Position numbers and translations under genes: made by a program | The notes under the pieces: generated by a model | Seen by the model: the letters and a program-made list of their open reading frames with translations, nothing else | What the model was told of the DNA's origin: nothing | Databases searched by the model: none | In this document: positions 1 through 7,769 of the stretch, one piece after another | How the letters are laid out: each line of letters opens with the position of its first letter | How positions within the stretch are numbered: the first letter of the stretch is position 1 | Assembly: GCF_038051995.1 (NCBI RefSeq) | Contig: NZ_CP150290.1 | Coordinates: 1,599,501-1,663,500, forward strand | Direction: 5' to 3' | Length of the DNA stretch: 64,000 nucleotides | From: Paenibacillus sp. FSL H8-0537 | GTDB taxonomy: Bacteria; Bacillota; Bacilli; Paenibacillales; Paenibacillaceae

Positions 1-1
1 C

Positions 2-904
2 GTCAGTACCGTATGCCTGGTGGCAGGCTTGGGAACGGCTTTATACAGCTGGTATCTTTATGGAAGGTTTGAAAAAACGGCTGCTGATATGTTTGAGCCC
101 ATCATTTCTACTCCGTACGTAAGCTCAGACTCGGAGCTGCAGGTATCCGGCATAGAAGAAGCAATAATCGGGCAGAAGCCCTTCACCGTATTAGTAATGG
201 GAGTAGATGAGAGGACAAATGATCGCGGACGAACAGACACCATGATCGTCATGGGAGTGAATCCGCTCAAGCATTCGGTCTTTATGTTCAACATTCCGCG
301 TGATACGAGAACGGAAATTATTGGACATGGCACGACGGACAAAATAAACCATGCTTACGCTTTTGGCGGGGTGGAAATGTCAAAGCAGACGGTGGAGCAT
401 TTTCTTGATTATCCGATTGATTATTATATTCGGGTCAATATGGAAGGTTTCTCGAAAATCATCGACAAGCTTGGCGGAGTAACCGTCAACAATCCATATG
501 CTTTTGATTTCAGCGGTTATACGTTTGAGCAAGGACCAATTCAGTTAAATGGTGAACAGGCGCTGCTTTTTTCTCGCATGAGATATGAGGACCCGAAAGG
601 GGACAGGGGAAGAAATGACCGTCAGCGCGCTGTCCTAAAGCAGCTCATTTCCAATGTGTTTACCTTATATGGCGCTGCACAATTAAGCAATCTGCTTGCG
701 GAGATGGGCGACAATGTGAGGACGAATATAACCTTTGATGAGATGAAAACCTTTTTTAAGGAATATGGGACAGGGATCGAAAAGCTGGATAGCGTTGAAA
801 TAGGCGGCAGCGGGACGATGATTGATAAGGTTTGGTATTATATCGTCGGCGATCAGGAACGCAATCGAATTCACGAGCTTCTTAAAAAACAAATGAGCAT
901 ATAG
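2..904 (+). CDS. LytR-CpsA-Psr (LCP) family glycopolymer ligase, 5' end outside window
   Basis: LCP proteins transfer lipid-linked anionic glycopolymers to peptidoglycan or cell-surface proteins on the outer face of the membrane. The reading frame is open to the left edge of the window (hydrophobic residues before and after a GTG at 20), so the cytoplasmic end and the start of the single membrane segment are missing. The LCP core is clear: VLVMGVDER, GRTDTMIV, FNIPRDTR (arginine that contacts the pyrophosphate), INHAYAFGG, and the distal LLFSRMRYED...GRNDRQR block. The C-terminus is complete. Just upstream of the glycan locus it is a candidate for anchoring a surface polymer, but co-regulation is not shown because the glycan ligase gene next to it is on the other strand. 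Confidence 0.9.
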   Translation, partial: VSTVCLVAGLGTALYSWYLYGRFEKTAADMFEPIISTPYVSSDSELQVSGIEEAIIGQKPFTVLVMGVDERTNDRGRTDTMIVMGVNPLKHSVFMFNIPRDTRTEIIGHGTTDKINHAYAFGGVEMSKQTVEHFLDYPIDYYIRVNMEGFSKIIDKLGGVTVNNPYAFDFSGYTFEQGPIQLNGEQALLFSRMRYEDPKGDRGRNDRQRAVLKQLISNVFTLYGAAQLSNLLAEMGDNVRTNITFDEMKTFFKEYGTGIEKLDSVEIGGSGTMIDKVWYYIVGDQERNRIHELLKKQMSI

Positions 905-951
905 ATGGATGAGGTTTAAAGCCCTCTGTTCTTATAAAAAAATGATAAGGG

Positions 952-973
952 CCCTGACAAAATGTTGTCAGGG
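952..973 (+). terminator. Hairpin after the LCP gene
   Basis: A 9-bp perfect stem (CCCTGACAA at 952-960, TTGTCAGGG at 965-973) with a 4-nt loop lies 48 bases after the LCP stop. No clear U run follows, so it is either a weak intrinsic terminator or an mRNA 3' stabiliser. Confidence 0.45.
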
Positions 974-1013
974 TTCGATGCTTCTGTAAGACGACAAAAT
1001 TTGAGTTTTTTTG

Positions 1014-1042
1014 TTGACATTATTCGCTAAATACCATAAAAT
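1014..1042 (+). promoter_or_regulatory. Sigma-A-type promoter for the small cysteine-rich protein
   Basis: TTGACA at 1014-1019 and TAAAAT at 1037-1042 are separated by 17 bases, close to the vegetative consensus. The start of the following gene (1113) is about 65 bases past the expected transcription start. Confidence 0.7.
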
Positions 1043-1112
1043 ATAAACAAACAGATACATTACGTAACATTTTACATAAAAGTGATACAATAAGTATACA
1101 AGGAGTGATCAG

Positions 1113-1397
1113 GTGATTCAGCTTCAGGAGCAGTTCTATTGCGTCGGATGCCAAAACATGATACCTACAGGGCTAGCGAATGTGTTATTCCGAACTGGAT
1201 TTTTCCGTGTAGTAAATCGGCTAGGGTGTTGTAGAGCTTGTGCTCAGGCACAAGCTGGCCATGCTAATAAGTTGGAGGCACAATTGCAAAGCGTAACAGG
1301 TGAAGTCATCCCGTTAACTGCCAAATCTGATTATGATCCCTATCAAACGAGCTTCTATCCGGCAAGCCAAAACCTCCTGACTACAGAAGTTGTGTAG
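1113..1397 (+). CDS. Small cysteine-rich (zinc-ribbon-like) protein, unknown function
   Basis: This 94-residue protein is not recognised as a named family. The GTG start is set by AAGGAGTGATC immediately upstream. It has two cysteine clusters, CVGC at residues 10-13 and CCRAC at about 39-43, spaced like a small zinc ribbon. The C-terminal half is polar with no membrane segment. It is a monocistronic unit with its own strong promoter (1014-1042) and its own terminator, whose stem includes the last codons and stop. A role as a small DNA-, RNA- or protein-binding factor is possible, but nothing here shows it. Confidence 0.7.
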   Translation: MIQLQEQFYCVGCQNMIPTGLANVLFRTGFFRVVNRLGCCRACAQAQAGHANKLEAQLQSVTGEVIPLTAKSDYDPYQTSFYPASQNLLTTEVV

Positions 1398-1410
1398 CAG
1401 GAGGTTTTTT
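1369..1410 (+). terminator. Intrinsic terminator overlapping the stop codon
   Basis: AAAACCTCCTG (1369-1379) pairs with CAGGAGGTTTT (1398-1408), extended inside by CTACA/TGTAG (1381-1385 with 1393-1397) around a single bulged A, and ends in a T run (1405-1410). The stop codon at 1395-1397 lies inside the stem. Confidence 0.85.
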
Positions 1411-1569
1411 CTATTTCATTGCTGCTATTCGCGTGCATGTTCCAATTGTTTCCTTATTCGATTATACTAGGTAGGGTTATATGCAGTCAGATTAATGTTA
1501 GATCAGTATTAGATCGCTATTAGAAATGTGAGAGGACATGCGGTCCACTGGAGAAGGAGGAAATAGAAA

Positions 1570-2493
1570 TTGGAGCAGCCAATCGTACAAATGCTAAATG
1601 TAACGAAGCGCATCGGCAAACGGACGATCATTGATCATCTTAGCCTTGACTTGCCGGCTGGTGAAGTATTCGGCTTCCTTGGTCCGAATGGAGCAGGAAA
1701 GACAACCATGATCCGAATGATGGTCGGCCTCATTTCAATAACGGAAGGCGAAATCAAAATCGATGGCCACAGCATCTCAAAGCATTTTGAGAAAGCGATT
1801 CGCCATGTCGGCGCCATTGTCGAAAATCCCGAGATGTACAAATATATGACCGGTTATCAAAATTTGGTTCATTTTGCCCGGATGGTTCCTGGTGTTGAGC
1901 ATTCACGTATTCAGGAGGTGACGGAGCTTGTCGGGCTTGGCTCGCGCATTCATGATAAAGTTAATACCTATTCGCTGGGGATGCGGCAGCGGCTGGGCGT
2001 AGCACAGGCGATTTTGCATCGTCCAAAGCTGCTTATTTTGGATGAGCCGACGAATGGACTTGATCCCATGGGCATTCGTGAGCTGCGAGATTATTTGCAA
2101 AGGCTGGCCAAGCAAGAGGGACTGGCGATATTCGTCTCCAGCCATTTGCTAGCCGAGATGGAGCTAATGTGCGACCGGGTGGCCATAATCCAGCAGGGCA
2201 AGCTTGTGGAGGTTGTCAAGGTTGAGAAAAACAGGGAGTCAGAACAAACGGCAATGCAGCGGGTTGTTTTTGAAGTAGACGATTTAGAGGCGGCGCTTGC
2301 TGTTGCAGCAGCTGAGGGGATAACAGGGGAAAGGGCTGGCCAAGCCATCGCTATTGGGGCGGATAAAGAAGCGGTCGCAATCTTTAATGCAAAGCTTGTA
2401 GCGGCAGGCATTAAAGTATATGCCATTCAGGCACAGTATCAATCTTTAGAGGATCGGTTCCTCGAGAAGACGGGGGGTGGTCATATTGTATAA
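1570..2493 (+). CDS. ABC transporter ATP-binding protein, BcrA/CcmA type
   Basis: This is the cytoplasmic ATPase of a two-gene ABC exporter of the kind used for peptide-antibiotic resistance or self-protection; the substrate is unknown. Walker A GPNGAGKTT (about residues 39-47), signature SLGMRQR (about 136-142) and Walker B LLILDEPTNGLDP (about 155-167) are all intact. A C-terminal extension of about 90 residues follows the nucleotide-binding domain, as in BcrA-like proteins. TTG is chosen as start because AGAAGGAGGAAATAG lies just upstream. The next gene, its membrane partner, overlaps the 3' end. Confidence 0.92.
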   Translation: MEQPIVQMLNVTKRIGKRTIIDHLSLDLPAGEVFGFLGPNGAGKTTMIRMMVGLISITEGEIKIDGHSISKHFEKAIRHVGAIVENPEMYKYMTGYQNLVHFARMVPGVEHSRIQEVTELVGLGSRIHDKVNTYSLGMRQRLGVAQAILHRPKLLILDEPTNGLDPMGIRELRDYLQRLAKQEGLAIFVSSHLLAEMELMCDRVAIIQQGKLVEVVKVEKNRESEQTAMQRVVFEVDDLEAALAVAAAEGITGERAGQAIAIGADKEAVAIFNAKLVAAGIKVYAIQAQYQSLEDRFLEKTGGGHIV

Positions 2494-3289
2494 CTTCAGC
2501 AAGCTGCTATTGAATGAAAATATGAAAATCTATCTCCGCACAAGAACCTGGATTATGACGGGTCTGCTGCTGGCGTTGGTTGTATTTATGACCGTACCTG
2601 TTTATTTTATGTCCAAAGACAGTGCGACATCGATGTGGACACTTGTAAAATATGAATCAGCTGTAGGTTATTTGCTTATTGCGATGTTCACAGCCGTCGT
2701 TGCGGCTGGGAGTGTTGCTGAGGAGTTCACGAGTGGAACGATTAAGCTGCTGCTTATTCGCCCATGGATGAGATGGAAAATTTTATTGTCCAAATACATT
2801 TCGGTCGTGTTGTTCGCGCTGTTCCAGGTCGTGCTGTTATATGCATTTACTATTGCGTTCAATTTTTTGTTTTTTGATTCTACGAATGTAACGGCTGGAG
2901 AGATTCACGGCTTTTTCATGGACGAGGGACAATATGAAGGGTCGGCAGCGGTATATAATATGAAATATTATGCGATGCGCTTTATTGCATTGCTTGTGAC
3001 ATCAATGATAGCGTTTATGCTGTCAACGGTATTTCGAAGCGGCGGACTTGCCATTGGATTATCGATTTTTCTCGTATTTTCCTCCATTTCTGTTGGTCCT
3101 TTTATCGGGCTAATCAATTATGAATGGGTGGACTACTTGTTTTTTGTCCAATTGGATTTGGTGCCTTATTTGGTTGGAGACGTAGGCGGTCGGACGCTCG
3201 GCTTCGCGATTAGCGTGCTTGCCGTCTATTATGCGCTATTTGCAGCGCTCACCTGGTTCGTGTTCGAGAAGCGTGACGTTGGCGCTTAG
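2477..3289 (+). CDS. ABC-2 type transporter permease
   Basis: Membrane partner of the preceding ATPase. The 270 residues hold about six hydrophobic segments in the arrangement of BcrB/YtrC-type ABC-2 permeases (first at about 26-44, the last near the C-terminus), with conserved-looking EEFTSGTIKLLLIRPWMRWKI after the second segment, the coupling region of this family. It overlaps the ATPase gene by 17 bases, so translation is probably coupled. GTG at 2477 is used here; TTG at 2486, preceded by GGGGGGTGG, is an equally good start. Substrate unknown. Confidence 0.88.
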   Translation: MVILYNFSKLLLNENMKIYLRTRTWIMTGLLLALVVFMTVPVYFMSKDSATSMWTLVKYESAVGYLLIAMFTAVVAAGSVAEEFTSGTIKLLLIRPWMRWKILLSKYISVVLFALFQVVLLYAFTIAFNFLFFDSTNVTAGEIHGFFMDEGQYEGSAAVYNMKYYAMRFIALLVTSMIAFMLSTVFRSGGLAIGLSIFLVFSSISVGPFIGLINYEWVDYLFFVQLDLVPYLVGDVGGRTLGFAISVLAVYYALFAALTWFVFEKRDVGA

Positions 3290-3396
3290 AGAGGACGTAC
3301 AAGCATGAGGGAAGCTTGGCGGGGCTTTAGTCCGCTGAAAAAGAGGGCTTGCCAGCCTGGCTCCTGAATAAGAGAGCAAGCGGGAGTGAAATCGTA

Positions 3397-3424
3397 CAGG
3401 GCAGGCGAATTATCGCCTGCCCTG
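3397..3424. terminator. Hairpin between convergent genes
   Basis: A 12-bp perfect stem (CAGGGCAGGCGA / TCGCCTGCCCTG) with a 4-base loop lies between the ABC permease and the bactofilin gene. The T content on either side is modest, so it is read as a likely bidirectional terminator. The rest of 3290-3559 shows no supported gene. Confidence 0.6.
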
Positions 3425-3559
3425 CTTTCGTATGTTCTCTAATGATGCTTGCAGGCTGCTTCTCTTAATCCAATCCGGATAGCCTGTTCTATGTGTTTTT
3501 CAGCTGTGTGCTTCAAGCTGCTTCTTACGTGCCGTTCATTGAAATACGTTAGCCGCTTG

Positions 3560-4009
3560 CTAGACTGCCTGACGGGCTTTATCCCGATTGCTGCCGTCCT
3601 TAGCAGCCGTTTCTTTGCCTGTACCGTCTGTTTCGGAGAGCGGGCGTGTGAGCGGTGCCTGCCCCCGTTCCATATGGCTGCTGCCATTGAAGCTTCCGCC
3701 ATCTTGAATGATTAAGGAATGGGCGTTAATGTTCCCTGTAATTTGCCCAGTTGCGGTTATGGTGAGCCGCCCCTTCGTCGTAATATCGCCGAATAGCTTG
3801 CCCGCTACAGTCAAATCCTTCGCAGTTATGTTAGAACGCGCTATCCCAGATTCGCCAATAATGACATCTCCTGCACATTCAATGTCTCCACGGTATTCAC
3901 CTTCAATGCGCAGGCCTGCTTCACAGATCAGCTTGCCTTCCACATGGGTACCCTGCCCAATCAGTGTATCTGTGGGAGATATTCGTTTGTTTTCCTTGAA
4001 AATAGACAT
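3560..4009 (-). CDS. Bactofilin
   Basis: Bactofilins are self-polymerising cytoskeletal proteins that scaffold cell-wall enzymes or morphogenesis factors at the membrane. The 149 residues carry the right-handed beta-helix core of short repeating strands, from about residue 13 (DTLIGQGTHVEGKL) to about 110 (IIQDGGSFNGSS), with typical rungs such as GLRIEGEYRGDI and TVAGKLFGDITTKG. A polar, glycine/lysine-rich C-terminal tail follows. The start is set by AAGGAGG just upstream. It lies 24 bases after an M23 peptidase gene on the same strand, a pairing seen repeatedly in bacteria where the bactofilin positions the peptidase. Confidence 0.92.
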   Translation of the reverse strand: MSIFKENKRISPTDTLIGQGTHVEGKLICEAGLRIEGEYRGDIECAGDVIIGESGIARSNITAKDLTVAGKLFGDITTKGRLTITATGQITGNINAHSLIIQDGGSFNGSSHMERGQAPLTRPLSETDGTGKETAAKDGSNRDKARQAV

Positions 4010-4033
4010 GGAAAAACCTCCTTGTTTCGCAGC

Positions 4034-5074
4034 TTAGGATGGTTGAAGCAAGTAGGGCAAAGGATTGACGGCCTCATCGCCCTGCATAATTTGAAAATGA
4101 AGATGAGGGCCCGTACTTCTGCCGGTAGAGCCTAGCAGGCCGATTTTCTCGCCCCGTACAACCTGTTCTCCCTCCTTGGCCTCCATGCTTTGCAAATGCA
4201 TATAGACGCTGTTCAGTCCGTTATGATGGTCGACAACAATATAGTTGCCCTCTGAGCCTCCAGTACCAACCTCCTTAATCGTTCCTTCCGCTGCGCTGAA
4301 AACAGGGTCGCCTGCTTTGCCGCCAATATCTATACCGGCATGAAAGACAGCTTTCCCTGAAAAAGGGTCCTTGCGGTAGCCGAAGCTGGAGGTCAGCTTC
4401 TTCGAATAGGTAGGCCAGCCCGATGGATAGGAGTCGACCTGCTGCCTTCTTGTTTGAGCTTGCCGAAGCGTCTGCGCCATCGTCTCCTCCAAAGAATCGA
4501 CCATTTCGCTCAACGATTGAACGTCAAATGAGGTAGAAGAAGCCAAAGCTCGAAAGGACATCCCGCTCGTTTGCAGGGAACCGCTGGCATCATAATCGGC
4601 TTGCTGTGCCAAAGCCTGCTCGCGCTTGTACAGCTGTTCAGATTGCTGCTGAGGCTTGTGGCTGCTTGTGTCTATCCCAGAATCAGAGCTGCCATATTTG
4701 TCAATGAACGCTTTAAGCTTGTTTTCCAGTGCGAGGAGCTCATCTACACGCGTCTGCATGTCCTCGGTTTGCTGGGCAAGGCTTGCCAGCTGCTGCTGTA
4801 GGGCGAGGATCGTCTCATCCTTATTGGCGACGGTATGATGATACTGCTGCGTCTGTTTATCCTGCTGCGTTGCCTGCTCCACAAGCTGCGCCTCGAGCTC
4901 ATGCAGCTCAAAGACGGATTTGAGCTGCAGCGCGGCAAAGCAGCCCGACACGGCTAGTGCGGCTGCGGCGGGAGCCGCAATGACGGATCGCTTTGAGACA
5001 TGGAACTGCTTGACGGTTTTGTCGGCGCCGCGCATGATTACAAACGACCACTTTGAATTGGACGATCGATTCAA
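4034..5074 (-). CDS. Membrane-anchored M23 (LytM-type) peptidoglycan endopeptidase
   Basis: Zinc metallopeptidase acting on peptidoglycan cross-bridges outside the membrane. Order: a basic cytoplasmic N-terminus, a membrane segment at about residues 32-52, a coiled coil rich in Gln and Glu at about 55-120, a spacer, then the M23 domain at about 235-340 with HAGIDIG (zinc His and Asp) and the distal HLHFQ motif, both intact. It starts with TTG, supported by GAAGGAGAAACC 8-9 bases upstream. The downstream bactofilin probably localises it, so the pair may shape the cell or spore. A perfect palindrome lies 33 bases before the start. Confidence 0.9.
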   Translation of the reverse strand: MNRSSNSKWSFVIMRGADKTVKQFHVSKRSVIAAPAAAALAVSGCFAALQLKSVFELHELEAQLVEQATQQDKQTQQYHHTVANKDETILALQQQLASLAQQTEDMQTRVDELLALENKLKAFIDKYGSSDSGIDTSSHKPQQQSEQLYKREQALAQQADYDASGSLQTSGMSFRALASSTSFDVQSLSEMVDSLEETMAQTLRQAQTRRQQVDSYPSGWPTYSKKLTSSFGYRKDPFSGKAVFHAGIDIGGKAGDPVFSAAEGTIKEVGTGGSEGNYIVVDHHNGLNSVYMHLQSMEAKEGEQVVRGEKIGLLGSTGRSTGPHLHFQIMQGDEAVNPLPYLLQPS

Positions 5075-5106
5075 TAGAGGTTTCTCCTTCCGGCCGGTAT
5101 GAGAAT

Positions 5107-5120
5107 TTAGAACGTTCTAA
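5107..5120. promoter_or_regulatory. 14-bp perfect palindrome upstream of the M23 gene
   Basis: TTAGAACGTTCTAA is its own reverse complement and sits 33-46 bases before the M23 start on the minus strand, a position suited to an operator. It is not the LexA box, which needs four bases between GAAC and GTTC. The cognate regulator is unknown. Confidence 0.35.
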
Positions 5121-5182
5121 TGCAATTTATTCTGCGGCGGCGGGAAACATGTCAGAAAAATAGGAAAAGCGCCTCCTAGGAA

Positions 5183-5239
5183 GCGTCTTTAAACGGGGGC
5201 ATGCGTTAAAACATGCTAGATTTAACCGTTTGAAGACGC
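5183..5239 (-). terminator. Long imperfect hairpin between the glycan ligase and the M23 gene
   Basis: GCGTCTTTAAACGG (5183-5196) pairs with CCGTTTGAAGACGC (5226-5239) with one mismatch, and GCATG/CATGC (5199-5203, 5212-5216) pair inside. It follows the end of the ligase gene on the minus strand by 30 bases. A T-rich stretch appears only later, so termination is likely but not certain. Confidence 0.5.
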
Positions 5240-5268
5240 GACCCGGGAGCCGCTTGTCTGTAGGCAAA

Positions 5269-7509
5269 TTATTTACTTTCGATTGCAGCCAGTGCCTGCT
5301 GCATGGCAGGGGTGAAGTTGAAATCACGACCCTGTGATTGCTCAGGAGGCAGCGTTGCGAGCTGGGCAATGCGCCGCTCGACTTCTGCTTTAATTTCCAG
5401 CGCCCGCGTGCGGTAAGTATCCGCGTTGCCAGCATCGCTGCTCATAGCAGCCGCGTATTCTACAATCGCATGATCATATAAAACAATATCCCATCGGAAT
5501 TTGCTGATGCCTTCTTCCAGCACTTTAAGCATTTCCGTTATGTTGCCGTCCTTTTTGAAATTTTCGTACTGGGCCAAAATAAAGGTGCGATTATAAGGAT
5601 CATTCGCTTTGCCTGCTGCAAGCGTCTGCAGCGCCTGTTCTTTCATTGTAGCATTTTGCGTCTGCTCATAGGCCTGCATGAGCCATTGATATTTCGTCAA
5701 GCTGAACACGGAATGATCAGGTGACGTCTTGATGGCTTTGTCAAGCGAAGGCAGCAGTTGGTTAAGCTGAGCCTGTCCGGCAGAAGCCGTATTGTACGTT
5801 TCTTGGAACGTGTGGTTTGCGCTGTTCTCGCGTGCGGAGCCGACTAGCAGGACAATTGCCAGCACACCGATTGCAGTTGGATAGATCCATTTTACGGTGC
5901 GGCCCTGTACATTTTCTTCTCTTTGTTTAAACGCTAGCGATTTGCCATACGGTGCAATCATAGCACCCAAGCTGATGAACAGCAAAGCGCTCAAATAGAC
6001 ATAACTCATATCAAAATCGATGGCGCTATGCAGCAGCAGCGTCGTTGCCAAAATAAAAAAGATCAAGTGGCTGCCCCGGCGCTCTGGGTGACGAATATAT
6101 GAGCGGATATATAAGAAGTAGGTGTATATAAGCAGCCCAATCAGCGCTGCAAATCCAATCCAGCCTACCTCAACCAGCGTTTGAATGAAGAAGCTGTGCG
6201 CTTGTCTGCTCCAATAAGGATTGTTCTGGTATTGCTCATAAAGAGCCTGCCAGCCGCCTCCGCCTGCTCCGAGCAGCGGGTAGTCTTTGGCAACCTTAAG
6301 ACCATCCTCGTAGAAGGTCCAGCGCTCGAGAACGCTGTGCTGCTGCAAGTTGATGTTTTCAAAGCGGGAAGCGATTTTCTCAGGCAGCAGATCACGTATG
6401 CCATCGCTTGTAATAAGCAATACGGCTGCTAATAGTCCGATAACGATAATCGCGGCGGGAAAAGCAGCAAATGCCCATTTGCGCTGCGCAAGGCGCTCAC
6501 TTTTATTTTCAATCCAAGGGAATAGCTTCTTGTGTATAAGTATGATCAGCCCTGCATTAACAAGAGCAGCGCCAGCAAGCAGTGCCCAGCTTTGCAGCGG
6601 CAGCTTGTCGAACATCGAGATCGTCGTCGCAACTTTCGTTTCGGTCGGTTGAACAATTGCGGAAATCGCTTCTGTATTAGCCGTAATTTTACCCAAAATA
6701 ACGAGAGTCAGCAAAGCGGATAGACCAGCATAAACGACATAAGCAAACTGTCTAGCCAGCTTCAGGAAAGGCAGAATCACAATAAGCATCACCGGTATGA
6801 TAACGATGGCGCCCCGCGAATAAGCGAGAAAAAAGGAAATTAAAATCGGTACGAGCATAATGGAATTAGCAAGACGCATGTACCAGCGCTCACAGGTTGC
6901 CGCATAATAAGCGGCGATCAGAAAGATGGCAATCAGGAAGCCGGCGTAAGTATTGGAATATTGAAAGACTGAGCTGAGCCGGTAGCCGTCATGGGCAAGC
7001 CACATGGCGTCTTTGTAATATTGCTGACCGAACAAGTTCAGCAGACCGAAAAATACGATTAAATAGGCAGACAGCATAACCCCGTATTCCAGCCATTTGC
7101 GCATCTGTACTTTTCCAGCGGCATAGAGACTGGTCAGAAACAGGGCAGCGAGCAGGAAAAAGACAAACGTCATAAATTTGGCATAATAGCTGGAGACGGC
7201 CTGCATAGAAGAGAGCCAATAGATGGCCGGCAGCAGCAAAATCGCAATCGACAGCACGCTGCGGTGGTTGTTCAGTTTCCAGCCCGTGAGATAGGCGAAC
7301 AAGGCGGTTGCGGCGAGTAGAACGTAGCCGTAGATGGCTGCGTTGTAAATGGGAGATTCGAAGGCATATTCGTAGCCGTTGAATAATCCGCGATCGTATG
7401 GGAAAATAAGGACGAACAAGGCTAGGCCGAGCGTCAGTAACCCTTGCAACAGCGGCTGCTCTTTTGCTAATCCCGCTGTGTTTTGTGTTGCATTTTTCCT
7501 TGCACTCAT
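5269..7509 (-). CDS. O-antigen-ligase family membrane protein (WsfB-like glycan:protein transferase candidate)
   Basis: Polytopic protein of 746 residues with about a dozen membrane segments. The Wzy_C/WaaL-type periplasmic loop is recognisable at about residues 400-440 (LGAGGGGWQALYEQY ... RQAHSFF, with the His typical of these ligases). The C-terminal 180 residues (about 565-746) are soluble, helical and tetratricopeptide-like. Known family members polymerise or transfer lipid-linked glycans; in the P. alvei and Geobacillus S-layer loci such proteins (WsfB, WsaB) transfer the finished glycan to the S-layer protein, and that is the inferred role here. ATG is preceded by AAGGAG. It is divergent from the rest of the glycan cluster. 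Confidence 0.85.
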   Translation of the reverse strand: MSARKNATQNTAGLAKEQPLLQGLLTLGLALFVLIFPYDRGLFNGYEYAFESPIYNAAIYGYVLLAATALFAYLTGWKLNNHRSVLSIAILLLPAIYWLSSMQAVSSYYAKFMTFVFFLLAALFLTSLYAAGKVQMRKWLEYGVMLSAYLIVFFGLLNLFGQQYYKDAMWLAHDGYRLSSVFQYSNTYAGFLIAIFLIAAYYAATCERWYMRLANSIMLVPILISFFLAYSRGAIVIIPVMLIVILPFLKLARQFAYVVYAGLSALLTLVILGKITANTEAISAIVQPTETKVATTISMFDKLPLQSWALLAGAALVNAGLIILIHKKLFPWIENKSERLAQRKWAFAAFPAAIIVIGLLAAVLLITSDGIRDLLPEKIASRFENINLQQHSVLERWTFYEDGLKVAKDYPLLGAGGGGWQALYEQYQNNPYWSRQAHSFFIQTLVEVGWIGFAALIGLLIYTYFLYIRSYIRHPERRGSHLIFFILATTLLLHSAIDFDMSYVYLSALLFISLGAMIAPYGKSLAFKQREENVQGRTVKWIYPTAIGVLAIVLLVGSARENSANHTFQETYNTASAGQAQLNQLLPSLDKAIKTSPDHSVFSLTKYQWLMQAYEQTQNATMKEQALQTLAAGKANDPYNRTFILAQYENFKKDGNITEMLKVLEEGISKFRWDIVLYDHAIVEYAAAMSSDAGNADTYRTRALEIKAEVERRIAQLATLPPEQSQGRDFNFTPAMQQALAAIESK

Positions 7510-7710
7510 TAATATGTACTCCTTGTATGCGTAGTAGATTTCTTCATAGTACTATTTTAACAAATGATGGGGGGGATTACTATATGGGGGAGTGGAGTGA
7601 TGCCCTCGGATGGCGTTTTATGATGACGCCCTGTGTTGAATTTCGTAATAATTTAGTGAAAAATGTTTCCAAGTTGCCATCAAGTTATCATATTGGCTAT
7701 TAAAATGAGG

Positions 7711-7716
7711 TATAAT
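7711..7716 (+). promoter_or_regulatory. Probable -10 element of the glycan operon promoter
   Basis: TATAAT within GAGGTATAATG lies about 53 bases before the start of the first ATPase gene. No good -35 is found at 16-18 bases, so the call rests on the -10 alone. Confidence 0.4.
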
Positions 7717-7769
7717 GAAACCAAATGTTCGGAAAACTTTTAAGATAAATGCGGAGGTTCTATAACCAA

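Noticed and set aside
3439..3715. Open frames on both strands after the bactofilin gene
   Set aside because: They overlap the bactofilin 3' end and lack ATG/GTG starts with a ribosome site.
5107..5120. LexA (SOS) box
   Set aside because: GAACGTTC lacks the four-base spacer of the Gram-positive LexA site.
7584..7703. Forty-codon frame starting MGEWSDALGW with a G-rich sequence before the ATG
   Set aside because: No family is recognised, it lies in the leader of the glycan operon before the -10 element, and its ribosome site is a plain G run.
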